From contig CAZZGL010000004.1 in assembly GCA_964654155.1 (NCBI GenBank), forward strand, positions 1-52,670: a DNA stretch of 52,670 nt, read 5' to 3'. The stretch comes from CAG-826 sp964654155. Its GTDB lineage: Bacteria; Bacillota_I; Bacilli_A; RFN20; CAG-826. Under the pieces are notes generated by a model that was given only the letters and a program-made list of their open reading frames with translations, was not told where the DNA came from and did not search any database. Both the position numbers and the translations under genes were made by a program. Shown one piece after another: positions 18,215-26,018 of the stretch (position 1 is its first letter; each line of letters starts with the position of its first letter).

Positions 18215-19942
18215 TTAATTTATGAGCTTTTCGGTAATTGAATCAAACAAATGAACTTTGCTTAAGTCAAATACTAAAGATAAAATATCACCACTATGAA
18301 CAAGAGTTTTAGCGTGTATTTTTGAAGTGATTTCACTACCCTCAAATTTTGTATGAACATAATATTCATGTCCTAAAAGTTCTGCAACCGATACTTCTAA
18401 AGAAAATGGATCACTAATTTCTTCTTCTGTTAAGACTCGATTTGATTGATAAATATCCTCAGGCCTAATACCAAACACCATTTCAATCGGTTCATTTAAA
18501 TTGATATTATTAAGCTTTTCTAAAGCATTAACTAAATATACACGTCTTGAATTTGATTCTTCACATAGTCTTAATTCATCAGTTAAATGATTCTTTTGTG
18601 CTATAAGTTTTTGATTGTCTGGATTTTCTGATAATGCTTTTTCAACTTGTTCAATAGTTTTTAATAAATCAAGTTTTTCAACAAACTTTAATTCTAAATC
18701 CGCAAGTTCTTCTTTAACATTTTCTAGTTCGTTGCAATAGAACTTATTAACTGCATCTTTAAATTCATCTGGTAATTTAATAGTTTTTCCTTCTTTAAAA
18801 GTTACTAAACCATTATGATATGTAACTTTTAATAAATTCATTGCCGGAGATCCAATAAAAGTAGCCACAAACATATTTGCAGGATGATTATATACCTCGA
18901 TTGGTGTTCCAATTTGTTGAATATATCCTTTATTCATAACCACAATTCTAGAAGCCATAGTCATCGCTTCAGTTTGATCGTGAGTGACATAAATTGTTGT
19001 TGCCCCTAATGCTTCATGCAATTTAATGATTTCACTTCTCATTTCTGCTCGTAATTTCGCATCTAAGTTACTTAATGGTTCATCCATTAAAAACACTTTT
19101 GCATTTTTGACAATTGCTCTTCCTAAAGCAACTCGTTGACATTGACCTCCAGAAAGTGCTTTTGGTTTTCGATCAAGATACTCACTAATTTGTAGTATTT
19201 GCGCTGCATTTTGAACTCGCTTATATATTTCGCTTTTTGGAAGATGCATTGGTTTATATATTTCTACAGGAGTAACTTTTAAATATGCGATTTTTTCTTC
19301 TAATTCTTCAATATCTTTTTTAATTAAAGAAATGTCTTCTTTATCATCTGGATCTTTTAGATAATCCTTTAAATTCTTTAATTGTTTTTCGAGTTTTCTT
19401 ATGACGCTTTTATTAATTCCTAAAATCGGATTTCCTTCTTTATCAACAACAAGAGTTGGAACTTTTCTAATTTTTAAACCAAATGACATATTTCCCGCAA
19501 CATTCATATGTGGATATAATGCATAGCTTTGAAATACCATAGCTATATCACGATCTTTTGGATGAAGTTCATTTGCAAATACACCATCGATAAATAAATC
19601 ACCTGAGGTAATGTCTTCTAGACCCGCGATCATTCTTAATGTTGTCGATTTACCACATCCAGAAGGACCAACAAAAACAACAAATTCCTTCTTTTGAATA
19701 TCTAAATTAAAATCAAAAACAGCTTGAACTTTGTTATCGTAAATTTTATTAATGTTTCTTAAAGATATATATGCTCCTGCAGGTGCTCTTTTAATCTTTT
19801 TTAAATTCTTTTTTTGATATTGCAAATGTGCATTTAGAATTCTCGTTCTTTGCGCTAAGACTTGTTTATCACGGCGTTTTTTTTCACGCATTTGTTTTTT
19901 CTTTAATTCTTTATCCGCTTTTATTTCTTTATATTGTGCCAT
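18215..19942 (-). CDS. MsmX/UgpC-type sugar ABC transporter ATPase with large insertions
   Basis: A 575-residue ATPase, about 200 longer than MsmX/UgpC (~365). Walker A GPSGCGKST is at 92-100, the Q-loop Gln at 138, signature LSGGQ at 263-267, Walker B VFLMDE at 283-288 and switch His at 321. Three additions are visible: a Lys/Arg-rich N-terminal extension (1-55); a charged, coiled-coil-like insert between Q-loop and signature (~160-235); and a second predicted coiled coil (~395-470) inside the C-terminal MalK-like regulatory domain, which resumes at EMVFGIRPEDI (~487). It is the only sugar-type ATPase in the window and probably energises the LplB/LplC permeases, perhaps several importers. 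AAAGGAGGG precedes ATG 19942. Confidence 0.9.
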   Translation of the reverse strand: MAQYKEIKADKELKKKQMREKKRRDKQVLAQRTRILNAHLQYQKKNLKKIKRAPAGAYISLRNINKIYDNKVQAVFDFNLDIQKKEFVVFVGPSGCGKSTTLRMIAGLEDITSGDLFIDGVFANELHPKDRDIAMVFQSYALYPHMNVAGNMSFGLKIRKVPTLVVDKEGNPILGINKSVIRKLEKQLKNLKDYLKDPDDKEDISLIKKDIEELEEKIAYLKVTPVEIYKPMHLPKSEIYKRVQNAAQILQISEYLDRKPKALSGGQCQRVALGRAIVKNAKVFLMDEPLSNLDAKLRAEMRSEIIKLHEALGATTIYVTHDQTEAMTMASRIVVMNKGYIQQIGTPIEVYNHPANMFVATFIGSPAMNLLKVTYHNGLVTFKEGKTIKLPDEFKDAVNKFYCNELENVKEELADLELKFVEKLDLLKTIEQVEKALSENPDNQKLIAQKNHLTDELRLCEESNSRRVYLVNALEKLNNINLNEPIEMVFGIRPEDIYQSNRVLTEEEISDPFSLEVSVAELLGHEYYVHTKFEGSEITSKIHAKTLVHSGDILSLVFDLSKVHLFDSITEKLIN

Positions 19943-19965
19943 AACAAATACCCTCCTTTAAAAAA

Positions 19966-19979
19966 AGTAATCGCCTACA
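19966..19979. promoter_or_regulatory. cre-like site upstream of the ATPase gene
   Basis: Minus-strand TGTAGGCGATTACT matches TGWAANCGNTNWCA at 12 of 14 positions. It lies 24 bases before the ATPase start, close to the position of the perfect site in front of the permease operon, which supports shared catabolite control. Two mismatches keep confidence moderate. Confidence 0.45.
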
Positions 19980-20067
19980 TTTATAATACAATATTAATTA
20001 AACGATAATTAACTTATTGATATAAAAAGTAATAAATAAATTGATAAAAGTCAAAAAAATATATATT

Positions 20068-20859
20068 TTAATCAATAATACCTTTTCGATAATCAATATT
20101 AAATGCATTTGCAAGTTCAATTAGATTTTCGTTAGAAATTGATTGATAAATCTTTTTATCACAAATTTTCACATATATTTCTGCAGCTTTTTCAATAGTT
20201 TCAATAAGACCAAAAACTTCATCTAAAGTTTTTCCTGTACAAAAAATACCATGTTGTGCCCAAACAACTGAACGATATTCTTTCATTTTATTAGCGGTTG
20301 CAATTCCAATTTCTTCTCCACCACATAAAATCCATGGTAGCACTGCAACACCTTCAGGAAAAACTACGATTGATTCAGTTTGCATTTTCCATAAATCTTC
20401 AGTCCAATGATTAGAATCAAGATCATGTATATGACTCATACAAATAACATTTGTTGGATGACAATGAATAACCAATCGATGTTCTTTATCAACTTTCAAT
20501 CTTTCAATATGACATTTAAGATGAGTTGGCGCTTCTGAAGTTGGTCTCCCCCCATCAGCAAATCCCCATACTAAACCTAATGTATTCTTATCTAATACTT
20601 TAAGAATTCCCAAATTATTAATTGGATCTTTTAAACAATTTTTGAAATATTTACCCGTTCCAGTAAATATAAAATATGTCCCAACAAGTTCATCCATATT
20701 AAAATCATAATGAAATGTTTTTATGATTCTATTTGGATCACATATTTGGGAAATCTCATTTTCAAAAACAATATACGAAAGATTCCCACCATTTCTTTCA
20801 TCCCAATTATGTTTATACAATAAATCTAATATTTCCGTAACCTCATTTATAACACTCAT
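20068..20859 (-). CDS. rhaD: Rhamnulose-1-phosphate aldolase
   Basis: A 263-residue class II aldolase (E. coli RhaD has 274). It splits L-rhamnulose-1-phosphate into dihydroxyacetone phosphate and L-lactaldehyde. The Zn ligands appear as His132-x-His134 (IHCHPTN) and His203 (AQHGIF), with Glu109 in SEAPTH as the catalytic/binding glutamate. NGGNLS at 23-28 is the phosphate-binding loop. It is the third gene of rhaB-rhaA-rhaD and starts one base after the rhaA stop, using AGAGGT inside the rhaA tail. The last residues before the stop are followed only by an A/T-rich palindrome, so the operon terminator is weak or absent. Confidence 0.93.
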   Translation of the reverse strand: MSVINEVTEILDLLYKHNWDERNGGNLSYIVFENEISQICDPNRIIKTFHYDFNMDELVGTYFIFTGTGKYFKNCLKDPINNLGILKVLDKNTLGLVWGFADGGRPTSEAPTHLKCHIERLKVDKEHRLVIHCHPTNVICMSHIHDLDSNHWTEDLWKMQTESIVVFPEGVAVLPWILCGGEEIGIATANKMKEYRSVVWAQHGIFCTGKTLDEVFGLIETIEKAAEIYVKICDKKIYQSISNENLIELANAFNIDYRKGIID

Positions 20860-20860
20860 T

Positions 20861-22096
20861 TTATTTACCTCTCTTAACTAATATGCATTTTTCATATTCT
20901 TTAACTTTTTCATACCAAGAAAATTCATCTAAACATCCTTGTTTTTTTAAGTATTCATTCCAAACTTCCTGCCATGGTAATGTTTTAAATTCTTCCTGAA
21001 GCGCTAAAACAAGTGTATGATCACCATTATCTTGTGCTTCCTTTAATAAATTCCATGGTGTTAATAATGCTTTTAAAATAGCTTTTTGCATATTTCGACT
21101 ACCTATTACTAAAGCAGCAACCCTATTAATAGAACCATCAAAATAATCTAATCCTATATATGTTTTATCTAATCCATTGCATTTAACCAACTCATCAGCT
21201 ACATCTTGCAAATCATCATTTAATTTTAAAACATGATCACTATCCCATCTAACAGGGCGAGAAACATGTAAGGCTAAACGCTTATTGAACAACAACATCG
21301 AGGAAATTTTATCAGCAACATTTTCTGTAGGATGAAAATGTCCAGTATCCAACAAGCATAGAATACCTTTGCTCATGGCATAGTTTAAATAAAATTCATG
21401 CGAACCAACAGTATAAGATTCTACTCCAATTCCAAATACCTTCGATTCAACGGACACATCAATCTTCTTTTTGTCATATTTATAAGATAATATTTCATCC
21501 AATGATTCTTTTAAACGGATTCTAGGTCCTAATCTATCTGAAGGAACTTCTTTTAATCCATCGGGTATCCAAATATTACAAAGTGATTTTTGTTTTAGTT
21601 CTGTAGCAAAATATTCACTGATTTTTAAAGAATTAATACAATGTTCAATCCAATATTCACGAATCGACTTATCTGGTGAAGATAGTGATAATCCATCTTT
21701 TAACATTGGTGAAGAAAAAATAGTCGGATTAAAATCTAGACCCAAATTTCTTGCTTTAGCATATTCTACCCATGGGCGAAATTGTTCTGCGCCGATATCT
21801 TTACGGTCAACAATATCGTTTGCTTGATAACAAGCGTGCAAATTAATCTTTTTTAATCCAGGAATATGTTTTAATGCTTCATCTAAATCATCTATAAGCT
21901 CATTAAAGTTTCTTGCTTTTCCAGGATAATCACCTGTCGATTGAATTCCACCTGTTAACGCTCCTGAATTTTCAAAGCCATTTACATCATCTAATTGCCA
22001 ACAATGAATACTAATCTTAACTTTAGATAACTTTTCTAATGCTTTATGAACATCAATTCCGTATTTTTTATATAAATCTACAACATTTTTTTTCAT
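20861..22096 (-). CDS. rhaA: L-rhamnose isomerase
   Basis: A 411-residue metal-dependent aldose-ketose isomerase that converts L-rhamnose to L-rhamnulose (E. coli 419 residues). The N-terminus has the family motif SIHCWQLDDVNGFE (~29-42) and GIQSTGDYPGKAR (~50-62). Metal and catalytic residues are at Glu226, Asp250, His253, His277 and Asp317; the last four keep a constant offset of 17 from the E. coli numbering I recall. GGAGGT precedes ATG 22096, three bases after the rhaB stop. No rhaM mutarotase or lactaldehyde reductase gene is seen nearby. Confidence 0.94.
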   Translation of the reverse strand: MKKNVVDLYKKYGIDVHKALEKLSKVKISIHCWQLDDVNGFENSGALTGGIQSTGDYPGKARNFNELIDDLDEALKHIPGLKKINLHACYQANDIVDRKDIGAEQFRPWVEYAKARNLGLDFNPTIFSSPMLKDGLSLSSPDKSIREYWIEHCINSLKISEYFATELKQKSLCNIWIPDGLKEVPSDRLGPRIRLKESLDEILSYKYDKKKIDVSVESKVFGIGVESYTVGSHEFYLNYAMSKGILCLLDTGHFHPTENVADKISSMLLFNKRLALHVSRPVRWDSDHVLKLNDDLQDVADELVKCNGLDKTYIGLDYFDGSINRVAALVIGSRNMQKAILKALLTPWNLLKEAQDNGDHTLVLALQEEFKTLPWQEVWNEYLKKQGCLDEFSWYEKVKEYEKCILVKRGK

Positions 22097-22099
22097 TTT

Positions 22100-23482
22100 T
22101 TATACCTCCATAACATCAAAAGATTTTTTTATTAAATTACGACCACATTCAATGTTTTTTATTTCTTTATTTACTATCATTTGAAGGATTATATTTCCAA
22201 TTGCGGTCGCTTCTGTAGGTCCAAAATATACTTTTATCCCTGTATATTGTTTAGTTAATTCATTTAAATATAAATCTTGAGAACCTCCACCAACAATATA
22301 TAATTCTTGATATTTTTTCTTTGTCATATATTCAATTTCCGCGATTGTTTTTTTATATTCATTTGCTAATGAATGATATACACAATTTATAACATCTGCA
22401 AGTTTTAAGGCATCCATTTTAAAGCATGATCTTATGGCATCAATCATCGATGGAGGCGATAAAAATTTTTCCTCATTTACATCGACAATTTTTGTAAAAT
22501 TAGATGTTTTCGCCAATTCGATAATTTCAGGAAAGTCCACTTTTCTTTGATATATTACATTTATTTCTTTTCTTATATTTTGAAGCATCCATAATCCCAT
22601 TATATTCTTCAAATATCGATATGTATTATTTACGCCACCTTCGTTTGTAAAATTATGGTGTTGACTTTCTAATGATAAAATTGGCGTTTGTAATTCTACG
22701 CCCATTAATGACCATGTTCCTGAACTTAAATATATTTGTTCATTATTACAAGGGTACGCTAAAACAGCACTTGCGGTATCATGTGAGCCTATTAAAATAA
22801 CATTTGCCGTAAATCCAATTTCTTTTATCATTTCTTCAGAAAGTGATCCTAATTGTGTGCCAGGTTCAACAATATTGGTAAATAAGTTTGTTGGAAATCC
22901 TAATTTATTAATTATTTCATAATTCCAATTTCTTTTATTTGCATCTATCAAACCTGTCGTCGAAGCGTTTGTGTATTCATGTCTTTTTATTCCCGTTAAT
23001 TTAAAACTTAAATACTCAGGAATCATTAAAAAATCAATTGCGTTATCTAATCTACCCTTTTTTAAATCATCATATAATTGATATATCGTATTAAACTTTT
23101 GTTTTTGAATTCCTGTTAATTGATAAAGTTTTGAAAAAGGGACTTTTGCTTCTACTTGACGAATAATATCATCAGTTCGATTATCGCGATATGCATAAAC
23201 TGGCATGATTTCCTTATTATTTTTATCTAGTAAAACATAATCTACTCCCCAAGTATCTATACCAATTGTAATTGGAATTTTATTGATTTCTTTACATTTT
23301 TTTATTCCATTCAAAACTTCAAAATATAAATGTTCGATATCCCAAGTTAAATGACCATCTATAGTATTTGTTTTATTCTCAAAACGATATATTTCTTCAG
23401 TTACAAGAATATTATTTTTTATATATCCTAAGATATGTCTTCCACTTGAGGCACCTATATCGATTGCTAAATAATAATTCAT
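22100..23482 (-). CDS. rhaB: Rhamnulokinase
   Basis: A 460-residue FGGY-family kinase that phosphorylates L-rhamnulose at O1. The N-terminal phosphate motif is DIGASSGRH (8-16), followed by IDTWGVDYVLLD in the first half and IGSHDTASAV, which carries the catalytic Asp, in the second. The C-terminal ATP-site motif is VGGGSQDLYLN. An in-frame ATG at 23500 lies upstream of the ribosome binding site; ATG 23482, five bases after GGATGTGA, is chosen. First gene of the leftward rhaB-rhaA-rhaD operon, which lacks a dedicated regulator gene of its own. Confidence 0.94.
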   Translation of the reverse strand: MNYYLAIDIGASSGRHILGYIKNNILVTEEIYRFENKTNTIDGHLTWDIEHLYFEVLNGIKKCKEINKIPITIGIDTWGVDYVLLDKNNKEIMPVYAYRDNRTDDIIRQVEAKVPFSKLYQLTGIQKQKFNTIYQLYDDLKKGRLDNAIDFLMIPEYLSFKLTGIKRHEYTNASTTGLIDANKRNWNYEIINKLGFPTNLFTNIVEPGTQLGSLSEEMIKEIGFTANVILIGSHDTASAVLAYPCNNEQIYLSSGTWSLMGVELQTPILSLESQHHNFTNEGGVNNTYRYLKNIMGLWMLQNIRKEINVIYQRKVDFPEIIELAKTSNFTKIVDVNEEKFLSPPSMIDAIRSCFKMDALKLADVINCVYHSLANEYKKTIAEIEYMTKKKYQELYIVGGGSQDLYLNELTKQYTGIKVYFGPTEATAIGNIILQMIVNKEIKNIECGRNLIKKSFDVMEV

Positions 23483-23504
23483 TATTATCACATCCCGCAT
23501 TTAT

Positions 23505-23567
23505 ATTAAACTAAGTTAATATGCAAAAAATACAATAATATTGCAATTTTATTTAACTATATTGCAA
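23505..23567 (-). promoter_or_regulatory. rha promoter with three spaced TTGCA half-sites
   Basis: Reading leftward, TTGCAA starts at 23567, TTGCAA at 23546 and TTGCAT at 23526, that is, direct repeats 21 and 20 bp apart, on one face of the helix. The third can serve as the -35 box with a TATAAA about 15 bases downstream. This is the layout expected for an AraC-type activator overlapping the -35 element. The AraC-family gene at 15940 is the obvious candidate; the assignment is inferred. Confidence 0.55.
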
Positions 23568-23576
23568 AGCATACTT

Positions 23577-23606
23577 AAAAAAACGACAACCTTTAAAGGG
23601 TTATCG
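23577..23606 (-). terminator. Rho-independent terminator
   Basis: On the minus strand CGATAACC, 7-base loop, GGTTGTCG (one G-T pair), then seven Ts. It closes the 291-residue protein gene and insulates it from the rha promoter that starts a few bases downstream. Confidence 0.85.
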
Positions 23607-23611
23607 CTTAA

Positions 23612-24487
23612 TTAAGATATAACAATACAATCAATACTATCGATTGTTTTAAAATTAAATGTTGTTTTTCCAATTGTTCTTAAGGAATATGCAAAACCAG
23701 CATTATCTTTATTTCCAATTAAAGCATTAACTGCTGTTTCTCCAATTTTTAAATTTAATTCTTCTATGGTTCCAATCTTAACAATTTTATCAATTGTATT
23801 AAATAAATCCTCTGTTTCTTCATTAGATAATAAATTAAGCTTTAAATCAACGTGAGCCAAATTATATTCCATTTCATTATTAGTTTTTGTTATTTTTACT
23901 GTAGAAGAAACATATAAATTATCTGGTATATACTTTTTAATTAAATTAAGTGGGAATTTGTTCATTTCTTCTTTAATGGATGTCATCCCTAATTTAACAA
24001 CAACGTTAAAATCTGTTTTATATTCATCTATGATAATAAAATCAACTTGAACAATAGAAGCAGAAACTTCTTTATCTTCTAATTTTAATTTACCACCAGT
24101 TTGTTCATTAAATACCATTTGTGATAAAACTCCAGCTTCTTTTTCACTCATAGAAACATCTTCTTTAATTAATGTTCCTAATGATTCAAGAATAGAAAGA
24201 TCAATATAATAATCGTTATCCGATTCACCTTCTTTATTAAGAATTAATCCTGAATAATTTTCATCTAACCTTGTTTTTAATTTCTTATAGTCTTCTTCAT
24301 TAAAAGCGTTAGGACAAAGTTCATTTTCATCAACATCCTTACTTAATATTCTTAATTCTTTAATCGTATTAAATAAATCAATATCATAAGTTGTCCTTAC
24401 ATAAATATAACCTCCAATTACCCCTAATGCGATAATTGAAATTAAACATATTACACAAATAATTATTTTTTTAATAAATCTTATCAT
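23612..24487 (-). CDS. Uncharacterised membrane-anchored extracytoplasmic protein
   Basis: A 291-residue protein with one N-terminal transmembrane helix (~6-28, after a basic MIRFIKK) and a predicted outside domain of ~260 residues rich in Lys, Asp, Glu and Ile. There is no lipobox, and I recognise no catalytic motif or known family. The pattern (signal anchor, then alternating strands such as VKITKTNNEMEYNLAHVDLKL) resembles lipid-binding-like or LptE/YpmS-like folds, but this is only an impression. The ribosome binding site is weak (AGGG at 13 bases). It sits alone between a good promoter and a strong terminator, so it is probably transcribed as a single gene. Confidence 0.7.
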   Translation of the reverse strand: MIRFIKKIIICVICLISIIALGVIGGYIYVRTTYDIDLFNTIKELRILSKDVDENELCPNAFNEEDYKKLKTRLDENYSGLILNKEGESDNDYYIDLSILESLGTLIKEDVSMSEKEAGVLSQMVFNEQTGGKLKLEDKEVSASIVQVDFIIIDEYKTDFNVVVKLGMTSIKEEMNKFPLNLIKKYIPDNLYVSSTVKITKTNNEMEYNLAHVDLKLNLLSNEETEDLFNTIDKIVKIGTIEELNLKIGETAVNALIGNKDNAGFAYSLRTIGKTTFNFKTIDSIDCIVIS

Positions 24488-24562
24488 AAATTAGTAACCC
24501 TACTAGTACTATATAATCATCTTTTATATGTACTTATCCTTTCCTTTCAAGAAGTTACTTAA

Positions 24563-24591
24563 ATTATATGACTTGAAATTGAGAATGTCAC
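24563..24591 (-). promoter_or_regulatory. Sigma-A-type promoter of the 291-residue protein gene
   Basis: GTGACA (24586-24591), exactly 17 bases, TATAAT (24563-24568) on the minus strand. It predicts a leader of about 69 bases. The region 24488-24679 otherwise holds only a weak AACCTT/AAGGTT hairpin near 24610-24632. Confidence 0.65.
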
Positions 24592-24679
24592 TATTATTTT
24601 TTTTAGAATAACCTTCAATTAAAAGGTTTTGATTACAAATTATAATATTTTCAAATATTAAATTGTCGAATAAACAATA

Positions 24680-25792
24680 TTATTTTTCTAAGTCAATTAA
24701 TATTGTCCTTAAAATATGATCCAATATCATTAAACCGTCTTCTGAGCAATATATATAATTTTCATTTTCCATAACTAAATTATCGTTTTTAAATACTTTT
24801 AAAGATTTTGACAATTTATTCAAGCTTTCTATCCCATAACGAGAAATAAATATACTTTTATTAATTCCTTTTTTTGTTCTTAATCGAAGAATAATCTCAT
24901 AAATCATTTTATCATATAAGGATACTTTTTCTCTTGAAACAATTGTTTTGCCATCAATGTAGGAAGTAATGCTTTTCGTATTTGCGTATCTTATATTATT
25001 TAAATAGCCTTCCGCTCCTAAACCAACACCAATATATTCATCATTATTCCAATAAACTTGATTATGTTTTGATTCAAAACCTTTAAGCGCAAAATTTGAA
25101 ACCTCATAATGTTCATATCCATGTTTTATCATAAAATCTAGGATTAAATCATAATATTCACGCGAACTATCTTCATCTTGTTCAGGATAATTATCAATTC
25201 CAAATAAGGTATTTTGATGAACGGTTAAAGAATAAATAGATAAATGAGGAATATTTAGCGATATAAAAGTTTTTAAATCATCTAATAACATTTCCTTGGT
25301 TTGTTCTTTAAATCCATAAATTAAATCAATATTTATGTTTTCAAATCCTAAATCTTTCGCTATTTTAATCTTCTTAAATATTTGTTCTTTATTATGATGG
25401 CGATTCATTAAAGAAAGTAATTCATCATTAAAAGACTGAACTCCAAAGCTCAAACGATTCACTCCAAATTTTTTTAAAATAATTAATTTTTCTTTAGTAA
25501 TATTTTCAATATTGCATTCAAAAGTAAATTCACCTTCATCTTGTAACTTAGAGCTAGTCACTTCAAGTAATCTAACTAATTCTTTTTCATTTAAAGAAGA
25601 AGGTGTTCCTCCACCTATATATATAGTTGGACAATCTTCAATATCATATGAATCTATTTCTTTAATTAATGCATCTAAAAAAGCGCCTACGAAGTGATTA
25701 TCATAAATTAATTTAGGAAAATCACAGTATGCGCATAAATGAGTACAAAAGGGAATATGAACATATAAAGATTTATTAATTATCTTGGTCAT
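24680..25792 (-). CDS. hemW: Radical SAM heme chaperone HemW (HemN-like)
   Basis: A 370-residue radical SAM protein. Cys16-x3-Cys20-x2-Cys23 in HIPFCTHLCAYCDF binds the 4Fe-4S cluster, followed by the GGGTPSSL motif (~60-67). The length and absence of the HemN N-terminal extension fit HemW, the heme-insertion chaperone that is often misannotated as coproporphyrinogen dehydrogenase. The start overlaps the upstream 77-codon gene by 17 bases and has no clear Shine-Dalgarno, implying translational coupling. In B. subtilis hemW directly follows lepA; here two extra genes separate them. Confidence 0.9.
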   Translation of the reverse strand: MTKIINKSLYVHIPFCTHLCAYCDFPKLIYDNHFVGAFLDALIKEIDSYDIEDCPTIYIGGGTPSSLNEKELVRLLEVTSSKLQDEGEFTFECNIENITKEKLIILKKFGVNRLSFGVQSFNDELLSLMNRHHNKEQIFKKIKIAKDLGFENINIDLIYGFKEQTKEMLLDDLKTFISLNIPHLSIYSLTVHQNTLFGIDNYPEQDEDSSREYYDLILDFMIKHGYEHYEVSNFALKGFESKHNQVYWNNDEYIGVGLGAEGYLNNIRYANTKSITSYIDGKTIVSREKVSLYDKMIYEIILRLRTKKGINKSIFISRYGIESLNKLSKSLKVFKNDNLVMENENYIYCSEDGLMILDHILRTILIDLEK

Positions 25793-26009
25793 CTTTTTTT
25801 ACTTCAACATTTTCTTTTTCCATTGGAACAAGAATTCTTTTTAATTCTTCTTCAGCGATTGCAACTTCATCTTTCTTTTCTTCGTTTTTATCAACACGTA
25901 ATCCTGGAATATATTTATAGCATAAAAACGCGACAAAAGCGATACCACCAAAAGCTAAAAGCATCCATAAAACATCAAATATTCCATTTAAAATAATTGT
26001 ATTAATCAT
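25776..26009 (-). CDS. Small single-pass membrane protein
   Basis: A 77-residue protein with one transmembrane helix (~9-33) and a short, strongly charged cytoplasmic tail rich in Lys and Glu. AGGAG lies upstream of ATG 26009, and the gene starts 9 bases after the degenerate Fic gene stop and runs 17 bases into hemW. Its tight placement argues that it is real. No known family is recognised; a scaffold or partner for a membrane complex is possible. Confidence 0.65.
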   Translation of the reverse strand: MINTIILNGIFDVLWMLLAFGGIAFVAFLCYKYIPGLRVDKNEEKKDEVAIAEEELKRILVPMEKENVEVKKDDQDN

Positions 26010-26018
26010 AATGTCCTC

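Noticed and set aside
20030..20067. Terminator after rhaD
   Set aside because: Only an AAAATATATATTTT palindrome before a T-run is present; A/T-only stems are too weak to call.
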